A stretch of DNA of 17,566 nt, taken from Gammaproteobacteria bacterium (lineage in GTDB: Bacteria; Pseudomonadota; Gammaproteobacteria; Pseudomonadales; Pseudohongiellaceae). Below, piece after piece: positions 1 through 5,939 of the stretch; within the stretch, counting starts at the first letter, position 1; every line of letters begins with the position of its first letter. Made by a program: the position numbers and the translations under genes. The notes under the pieces are model-generated. The model made no database searches, was not told the origin of the DNA, and saw only the letters and a program-made list of their open reading frames with translations. Where the stretch lies: positions 1-17,566 of the forward strand of contig PWQG01000461.1 of assembly GCA_003556835.1 (NCBI GenBank), read 5' to 3'.

Positions 1-2069
1 GCATAGCCCCCGGGCAGTTCCCGGCGCTTCTGCGCATCGCGGATTTTTGCCATGGCGGGTAGTGCCTCAGTGTGCAGACGGAACGCCTTCATGAGCTTGC
101 CCATGCCCGGCTCGGCCTCGTCCACCGCTGCCATATCATTGGTCAGGCGCCGGAACTGATCATTCAACTCCTGGACCGTACCCGCCGCCTGTGCAATCAA
201 TTTGTCGGAAGGGCCACGCGAGAGCGGGTTGATGCGCAGGAAAAACGCGGCCGGTCCGCGCAACCACCAGCCTACCATTGGCGCGTCAAAGTTGGCGTGG
301 ATTCCCTCGAACGCCACCTGGATCTGATGCAGGGCATATTCACAGGTGTACTGCACCAGCGGCAGATCTTCCGCCCTGCGACCTTCCGCCTCGAATCGAC
401 GCAGGGCCGAGATTGCCAGGACCTGCCAGGTCAGGGCATCGGCATAACGACCCGTCAGATTACCGCGGGCCTTCAGGCGACCGCCGATGAAGTACAGCGC
501 CAGATCCGTCAGCAACGCGAATCGCGTGGCCGCCCAGGACAAGCGCGAGTAATAGGTGGATGTCGGACCGGGCACCGGGCTGCCAGCCGTGAAACCACGA
601 GTCAGGGAACGGACCTTGAGACGCAGCCAGTTGCTTGCCGTATGCCAGAGCCAGCCCAGCAGCTTGGCACGGAACACACCCACATTGTCGTCTTCCACCG
701 CCTTGACCAGCGGCAGTGCATAGGGATGGCAACGCGTGGCGCCCTGACCGAAAGTGATCAGGGTGCGTGTCATGATATTCGCACCCTCCACCGTGATGCT
801 GACCGGCGCACTGACATAACCGGATGACAGAACATTACTCGGGCCCTGCATGACACCGGCACCCGAGAACACGTCCATGCCATCGATGGCCGCCTTCTGC
901 ATGTATTCCGTGCTGCTCGATTTGAGCAGGGCCGAAACCACCGGCGGCTGTTCCCCTCCATCAATCGCGGAACAGGAAAAGACCCGTGCCCCCTCGAACA
1001 GATAGGCAAAGGTGGCCACCCGCGCAACCCGCTCCTGCACCCCTTCCATCAGGCCAATGGGAATACCGAACTGATGTCGGACCATGGAGTAGGCGCCAGT
1101 GGCTGCGGCCACGGTTTTCATACCGCCAATCGCACCTGCCGGTAGGGACACTGCCCGACCGCCAGCCAACTGTTCCATTAGCATGCGCCAACCCTGACCG
1201 GCCGATTCAGGGCCACCGATGATCTGCTCCGGAGACGCAATCACATCCTTGCCGATGATGGGACCATTGTAGAAACCCGTGCCGATCGGAAGATGATGAT
1301 CACCATTATCCAGGCCTTTGGTACCCTTGTGCAGCATGATCACGGTGATCCCCGGATTTTCCCCCTGGCCCAGAAGATTCTCGGGATCATGCAACTGGAA
1401 CGCCAGGGAAATCAGATTGGCCACTGGTGCCAGCGTGATGTAGCGCTTGCGGAAATTGAGCCGAATCTGCGGTTTGCCGTCGTCGTCGCGGAACACCACC
1501 CCCTCGGCCTTGATGGAAGCGGCATCGGAACCGGCCCCCGATTCGGTCAGGCCGAAACAGGGAATGTATTCACCGCTGGCCAGTTTTGGCAGGTATTCCT
1601 GCTTCTGCTTCTCGGTGCCATAGTGCACCAGCAGCTCACCGGCACCCAGGGAATTGGGAATGACCACAAACATGCCCATGGGCGGGCAGTAGGGGTTGAC
1701 CTTGGCCATGATGGTGGAGATGGCGAGCGTGGAAAAACCCTTGCCGCCGTACTCCTTGGGAATCAACAGCCCCATGAAGCCCTGTTCCTTGATGAAATCC
1801 AGCACAGGCTCGGGTACCCGTCGCGTCTGCTCGATTTCATAGCGATCGGTCATGCGGCATAATTCTTCGGCCGGCCCTTCCAGGAACTCCCGTTCCTCCT
1901 GACTGAGGGTGTTGTACGGTGCTTTCAGAATGGATGTGAAATCGGGATTGCCGGAGAATATCTGGCCGTCGATCCATACTGTGCCCGCTTCCAGCGCCTG
2001 CCGTTCGGTATCCGAAATACGGGGCAGGACGTTGTTATTGCGCATGAACCGCATGATGGCTGAAAACAT
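1..2069 (-). CDS. fadE: FadE-type acyl-CoA dehydrogenase (partial, C-terminus outside window)
   Basis: Catalyses the first, FAD-dependent step of fatty acid beta-oxidation, acyl-CoA to trans-2-enoyl-CoA. About 689 codons are visible in one open frame running off the left edge; E. coli FadE has 814 residues, so the last part is missing. Family signatures in order: LTESGAGSD (residues about 175-182), KRYITLAP (208-215), IGGPESAGQGWRML (284-297), and ITVEGANIMTR (425-435), whose Glu428 is the expected catalytic base; the GQGATRCHPY stretch follows. After residue 450 comes the long C-terminal domain typical of FadE (DUF1974 type), ending in-window at KRRELPGGY. The ATG at 2069 is preceded by GGAGG at good spacing, which decides the start. 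From this start the protein lacks the roughly 50-residue hydrophobic N-terminal segment of E. coli FadE. It is divergent from the phosphatase gene; two other beta-oxidation genes lie nearby. Confidence 0.93.
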   Translation of the reverse strand, partial: MFSAIMRFMRNNNVLPRISDTERQALEAGTVWIDGQIFSGNPDFTSILKAPYNTLSQEEREFLEGPAEELCRMTDRYEIEQTRRVPEPVLDFIKEQGFMGLLIPKEYGGKGFSTLAISTIMAKVNPYCPPMGMFVVIPNSLGAGELLVHYGTEKQKQEYLPKLASGEYIPCFGLTESGAGSDAASIKAEGVVFRDDDGKPQIRLNFRKRYITLAPVANLISLAFQLHDPENLLGQGENPGITVIMLHKGTKGLDNGDHHLPIGTGFYNGPIIGKDVIASPEQIIGGPESAGQGWRMLMEQLAGGRAVSLPAGAIGGMKTVAAATGAYSMVRHQFGIPIGLMEGVQERVARVATFAYLFEGARVFSCSAIDGGEQPPVVSALLKSSSTEYMQKAAIDGMDVFSGAGVMQGPSNVLSSGYVSAPVSITVEGANIMTRTLITFGQGATRCHPYALPLVKAVEDDNVGVFRAKLLGWLWHTASNWLRLKVRSLTRGFTAGSPVPGPTSTYYSRLSWAATRFALLTDLALYFIGGRLKARGNLTGRYADALTWQVLAISALRRFEAEGRRAEDLPLVQYTCEYALHQIQVAFEGIHANFDAPMVGWWLRGPAAFFLRINPLSRGPSDKLIAQAAGTVQELNDQFRRLTNDMAAVDEAEPGMGKLMKAFRLHTEALPAMAKIRDAQKRRELPGGY

Positions 2070-2106
2070 TGATATCCTCCACTGGACAGTGATTTGCTCT
2101 TGCCAC

Positions 2107-2151
2107 ATCTTACACCATTTGACGTGGAACGCATCAAACCGGATCAGTTTG
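2107..2151 (-). promoter_or_regulatory. Candidate fadE promoter and 17-bp palindromic operator
   Basis: Upstream of fadE there is an imperfect 17-bp palindrome at 2135-2151, with CAAAC and GTTTG arms separated by 7 bases. On the minus strand it overlaps a weak -35-like TTGATG (2137-2132), followed 19 bases later by a -10-like TAAGAT (2112-2107). The arms resemble the half-sites reported for PsrA, a TetR-family fatty acid regulator of gammaproteobacteria, but the 7-base spacing is longer than the usual 2-4. The 17-bp length also recalls FadR sites. The palindrome is seen; its role as an operator is inferred. Confidence 0.35.
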
Positions 2152-2166
2152 TCCCAGCTCAAAGTA

Positions 2167-2201
2167 CTGTCATGGTCTTCGCCAACAGTTCACGGTAGTA
2201 T
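2167..2201 (+). promoter_or_regulatory. Candidate Pho-box promoter of the alkaline phosphatase gene
   Basis: An exact PhoB half-site CTGTCAT lies at 2167-2173. The second half-site would fall at 2178-2184 but matches poorly (about 2 of 7). A -10-like TAGTAT at 2196-2201 begins 11 bases after that position, which is the geometry of classic Pho promoters, and the -35 position (2173-2178) is a poor sigma70 match, as expected for an activator-dependent promoter. The downstream gene is an alkaline phosphatase, a typical Pho regulon member. Only one good half-site is present, so this is tentative. Confidence 0.3.
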
Positions 2202-2230
2202 GACCCGGACCCAATCAAGACGGAGCGGTC

Positions 2231-3844
2231 ATGAGCACAAGAAAAAGCCTCGTCCGGGCACTGGCCCTGTTCTGTACCGCGGCTGCGGCCAGCAGCGCTG
2301 CACAGGCCGGGCCGCAAGACCCGGCACACGACCGGACACCTCTTCCGGCACCAGAGCACGAAACACCGCAGCACTGGTACGACAGCGGACAGCAGGCTTT
2401 GCAGGACGCCCTGAGCATGCAAGCGAACACTGCCCCGGCACGTAACGTCATCCTGTTCATCGGCGATGGCATGGGTGTGAGCACCGTCACTGCGGCCCGT
2501 ATCCATGATGGCCAACAAAGAGGGCAGAGTGGCGAGGAAAACAGTCTGTCCTTCGAATCCTTTCCACATATCGCCCTTTCCAAAACCTACAACAGCAACC
2601 AGCAGACGGCCGATTCGGCCGGCACCATGACCGCCATGATGGCCGGCATAAAGACCCGTGCCGGCGTCATCGGGCTCAACCAACACGCCCTGCGTGCCGA
2701 CTGTGACAGCGCGCAGCAGACGGAAGTACCCAACTTCCTGCAGCAGATGGCGGCCGCCAATCGCAGCACCGGCATTGTGACCACCACCCGGATCACACAC
2801 GCCACGCCAGCAGCCACTTATGCGCATTCACCGGAACGCGATTGGGAGGTGGACAGCGAAATGCCATGGCAGGCCCTGAACAGTGGCTGCCAGGATATCG
2901 CCAGGCAACTGCTGGATGCCGAGTATGGTGGCCGGCCGGACGTGGCGCTGGGAGGCGGCCTGCTGCACTTCCTGCCGGATCACGCATCGGGGCCTTTGGG
3001 TGGCAATGGCAACCGTCTCGACGGCCGCGACTTGACACAGGAATGGCAGGCACTGGCCCCGGATGCCGAATTCATCTGGAACCGGGAACAACTGCTGGCG
3101 CTGGAAACTGACCGGCTGCGACCAGTACTGGGGCTGTTCAGCAATTCGCACATGCCCTATGCCGTGGATCGGGAGGGGGCGGATGCCACAGAACCTGGAC
3201 TGCCCCAGATGACAGGCACGGCCATCGAGTTGCTGCAGAACAATCCGGAAGGCTTCTTCCTGATGGTGGAAGGCGGCCGGATCGATCACGGTCACCATGC
3301 CGGCAACGCCTACCGCGCCCTGGAAGACACCCGCGAATTCGCCGAAGCGGTGCGCGTGGCCCGCGAGATGACCGACGAGCAGGACACCCTGATCATCGTC
3401 ACGGCCGATCACAGTCATACCCTGACCCTGGCTGGCTACCCCACCCGAGGCAACCCCATCCTGGGCACGGTGGTGGGCAATGATGCCCGCGGCCAGCCTG
3501 AACACGACGCCCGACTGGCCACCGACAACCTGCCCTACACCACACTGGGCTACCGCGACGGGCGTGGCTTCGCCGACGGCGTGGGCGGTGATCTGCGATA
3601 CCGCCATCCGCCGGCAACCGGTCGGCACGATCTGAGCGAAATAGACACCACCCATCCTGATTTCCACCAGGAGGCACTGGTGCCCATGGCCATGGAAGGG
3701 CACGCTGGAGAGGATGTGGCCATTTACGCCGTGGGCCCCTGGGCACATCTGTTCCACCAGACTCACGAACAGCACTACATCTATCACGTCATGCGTCATG
3801 CCGCGCAACTTGATGCGCATGGATCCGCACAAGGGGGTTCTTAA
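2231..3844 (+). CDS. Exported alkaline phosphatase (PhoA family)
   Basis: A 537-residue phosphomonoesterase of the metal-dependent alkaline phosphatase superfamily, expected to release phosphate from organic esters in the periplasm or outside the cell. The N-terminus is a signal peptide (basic MSTRKSLVRA, hydrophobic core, AQA cleavage site near residue 26). Metal and catalytic motifs: FIGDGMG with Asp79; TADSAGT with the phosphate-accepting Ser129; RITHATPAATYAHS around residues 187-200; VEGGRIDHGHH; TADHSHT; and GHAGEDVAIYAVGP near the C-terminus. All the residues expected for two zinc ions and one magnesium appear present. GGAG sits 5 bases before the ATG. It diverges from fadE and is 55 bases upstream of the FadJ-like gene, though that gene seems to have its own promoter. 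A possible Pho-box lies upstream. The metabolic link with fatty acid oxidation is unclear and may only be positional. Confidence 0.92.
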   Translation: MSTRKSLVRALALFCTAAAASSAAQAGPQDPAHDRTPLPAPEHETPQHWYDSGQQALQDALSMQANTAPARNVILFIGDGMGVSTVTAARIHDGQQRGQSGEENSLSFESFPHIALSKTYNSNQQTADSAGTMTAMMAGIKTRAGVIGLNQHALRADCDSAQQTEVPNFLQQMAAANRSTGIVTTTRITHATPAATYAHSPERDWEVDSEMPWQALNSGCQDIARQLLDAEYGGRPDVALGGGLLHFLPDHASGPLGGNGNRLDGRDLTQEWQALAPDAEFIWNREQLLALETDRLRPVLGLFSNSHMPYAVDREGADATEPGLPQMTGTAIELLQNNPEGFFLMVEGGRIDHGHHAGNAYRALEDTREFAEAVRVAREMTDEQDTLIIVTADHSHTLTLAGYPTRGNPILGTVVGNDARGQPEHDARLATDNLPYTTLGYRDGRGFADGVGGDLRYRHPPATGRHDLSEIDTTHPDFHQEALVPMAMEGHAGEDVAIYAVGPWAHLFHQTHEQHYIYHVMRHAAQLDAHGSAQGGS

Positions 3845-3869
3845 CAGTGTCAGCACAAAAAGGTAGAGT
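3841..3869 (+). promoter_or_regulatory. Candidate sigma70 promoter for the fadJ-fadI pair
   Basis: A -35-like TTAACA (3841-3846, 5 of 6 consensus bases) and a -10-like TAGAGT (3864-3869, 4 of 6) are separated by exactly 17 bases. The -35 box overlaps the stop codon of the phosphatase gene. Transcription would start near 3876, giving a leader of about 24 bases that contains the AGGAAACAGGA ribosome-binding region before the ATG at 3900. This would uncouple the beta-oxidation genes from the phosphatase. Confidence 0.45.
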
Positions 3870-3899
3870 AACCGACGTACAGGAAACAGGAATCGTACT

Positions 3900-5939
3900 A
3901 TGAGCGCAGAGCTTCCCAAGTGCCGCCACTGGCAGGTAGAACTGGATCACGAAAACATCCTCTGGCTGTATCTTGACCGGCAGGGTGAGAACATCAACTC
4001 GCTTTCCCGGCAGGTTCTGGAAGAACTGGAAAGCCTGATTGATGCCGCAGAAAAAATGGCGCCACGTGGCCTGGCCATATTCTCCGCCAAACGCAGCGGT
4101 TTCATCTACGGCGCCGACGTGCGGGAGTTCGAGGGTTATGATGACGCCGCCAAAGTGACGGCCGAGATCAGTCGCGTGCATCAGATGTTCTCGCGACTGG
4201 AAGCTCTACCCTGCACCACGGTTGCGGCAATCGAAGGCTACTGCCTTGGCGGCGGCCTGGAACTGGCCCTGGCCTGCGATTACCGTATCGCCCGTGACGT
4301 GCCACAGACCCGCCTCGGCTTCCCCGAAGTACAACTGGGCATCTTCCCGGGATTCGCCGGCTCCGCACGCTCCGTGTACCAGATCGGCGGAATGGCTGCC
4401 ATGGAGCTGATGCTCACGGCCAGGCAGATCAGCGCACGAGCCGCGCGGGCCAAAGGCCTGGTCGACGAAGTGGTCGACCGGCACACCACCCTGCGCTGGG
4501 CCGCCCGCCGCGCCATCGTAAAACAGCGCCGCAGTCGCGGCCCGGGCTGGCTGGCTCGACTCAGCAACACCTTCATGGCGCGCGAAATCCTGTCCTGGCA
4601 AATGCGCAGGCAGACGCGCCGCAAAGCCCGACCGGAACACTATCCGGCACCCTACCGACTCATCGACCACTGGGAGCATAACGGCGGCAACCGCGAGCGC
4701 ATGATGCGCGAGGAAGCGGAAATCGTCGGCGAACTGATGGTGACCCCTGCAGCGCGCGGCCTGCGCCGGGTGTTCAAACTGATGGAACGCCTCAAGGCGG
4801 AAGGTCGCAAGAGTGACTTCCGCGCCCGCCATGTGCATGTGATCGGCGCCGGGGTCATGGGCGGCGACATTGCTGCCTGGTGCGTCAGCCAGGGGCTGGA
4901 TGTCAGCCTGCAGGACCGGGAGATGAAACACATCGAGCCGGCCCTCAAGCGTGCCAAAAAACTGTTCCAGCGCAAGCTGCGCAGCCCGGAGCGGATCCGC
5001 GCCGCCAACAGTCGCCTGATGCCCGATGTCGAAGGCCGCTATCTGCCCCGCGCCGACATTGTCATCGAGGCCATCTTCGAAAACGAGCAGGCAAAGAAAT
5101 CCCTGCTATCGGAAATTGAGCCTTCGCTGAAAAAAGACGCCATCATCGCCACCAACACCTCCGCCATTCCGCTGGAGAAGCTGGCCACGGCGCTCAAACA
5201 ACCCGCCCGCCTGGTTGGTCTGCATTTCTTCAACCCGGTGGCCAAAATGCCGCTGGTGGAAGTGGTCGCTGGCAAACGCTCGGGAAAAACTGCCCTGGAG
5301 CAGGCCTCCGCCTTCTGCGGCCAGATCAACCGTTTTCCATTGCCAGTCAAGAGCAGTCCCGGGTTCCTGGTCAACCGGGTGCTGGCTCCCTACATGATGG
5401 AAGCCCTGAAAATGCACCTTGAAGGCATACCGTCGGTGGCCATTGATGAAGCCGCCGAAGTCTTCGGTATGCCCATGGGTCCGATCGAACTGGCGGACAC
5501 TGTCGGACTCGATGTCTGCGCAATGGTGACCGAGGTACTTGAAGGCGATGACAAGAAGGAGCAACAGGCACGGGGCTTCGTCAACTCCTATGTCAACAAG
5601 GGCAAGCTGGGCAAGAAGTCGGGCGAAGGCTTTTACGTCTGGAAAGACGACAAACCCGAGAAGAATCGCAACTTCATCCCGGGACAGGACCTGCGGGCCA
5701 TTGCGGATCGCTTGATCACAGCCTATACCGATGAGTGCCGGGCCGCACTGGACGACGGTATCGTTGCTGATGAAGACCTGCTGGATGCGGGCATGGTCTT
5801 CGGCACCGGTTTTGCACCATTCCGGGGCGGACCGATGTATTACCTCGAGCACCGTGATGAACAGGTGGAAGTCAAAAACCCTGAAAGCGAGCCGCCACAG
5901 ACTGGCAAGCCAATGAGTGAGACCCATGACAGCAAGTAA
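3900..5939 (+). CDS. fadJ: FadJ/FadB-like enoyl-CoA hydratase / 3-hydroxyacyl-CoA dehydrogenase
   Basis: Alpha subunit of a fatty acid oxidation complex, performing hydration of enoyl-CoA and NAD-dependent oxidation of 3-hydroxyacyl-CoA. Residues 1 to about 200 form the crotonase domain, with the CoA-binding CLGGGLELALAC segment and the two expected catalytic glutamates Glu121 and Glu143 (GFPEVQLGIFPGF). A linker with a YPAPYRLI segment leads to the Rossmann motif GAGVMG at 316-321. The dehydrogenase dyad is His442 and Glu454 in GLHFFNPVAKMPLVEVV; KSSPGFLVNR and FAPFRGGPMYYLEH mark the C-terminal helical domains. Length is 679 residues against 714-729 for E. coli FadJ and FadB; the shortfall is mainly at the C-terminus. 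Wording of the hydratase motifs is closer to FadJ than FadB. The gene overlaps the thiolase start by 14 bases, indicating coupled translation of the two subunits. Whether it acts aerobically or anaerobically cannot be told. Confidence 0.92.
   Translation: MSAELPKCRHWQVELDHENILWLYLDRQGENINSLSRQVLEELESLIDAAEKMAPRGLAIFSAKRSGFIYGADVREFEGYDDAAKVTAEISRVHQMFSRLEALPCTTVAAIEGYCLGGGLELALACDYRIARDVPQTRLGFPEVQLGIFPGFAGSARSVYQIGGMAAMELMLTARQISARAARAKGLVDEVVDRHTTLRWAARRAIVKQRRSRGPGWLARLSNTFMAREILSWQMRRQTRRKARPEHYPAPYRLIDHWEHNGGNRERMMREEAEIVGELMVTPAARGLRRVFKLMERLKAEGRKSDFRARHVHVIGAGVMGGDIAAWCVSQGLDVSLQDREMKHIEPALKRAKKLFQRKLRSPERIRAANSRLMPDVEGRYLPRADIVIEAIFENEQAKKSLLSEIEPSLKKDAIIATNTSAIPLEKLATALKQPARLVGLHFFNPVAKMPLVEVVAGKRSGKTALEQASAFCGQINRFPLPVKSSPGFLVNRVLAPYMMEALKMHLEGIPSVAIDEAAEVFGMPMGPIELADTVGLDVCAMVTEVLEGDDKKEQQARGFVNSYVNKGKLGKKSGEGFYVWKDDKPEKNRNFIPGQDLRAIADRLITAYTDECRAALDDGIVADEDLLDAGMVFGTGFAPFRGGPMYYLEHRDEQVEVKNPESEPPQTGKPMSETHDSK

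Noticed and set aside
2231..2310. Lipoprotein signal in the alkaline phosphatase (Cys15)
   Set aside because: The residues before the Cys (Ala-Leu-Phe) do not form a lipobox; a normal AQA cleavage site is present.
2828..3919. Leftward open frame of 363 codons
   Set aside because: Antisense to the alkaline phosphatase, which has complete motifs; no recognisable protein on this strand.
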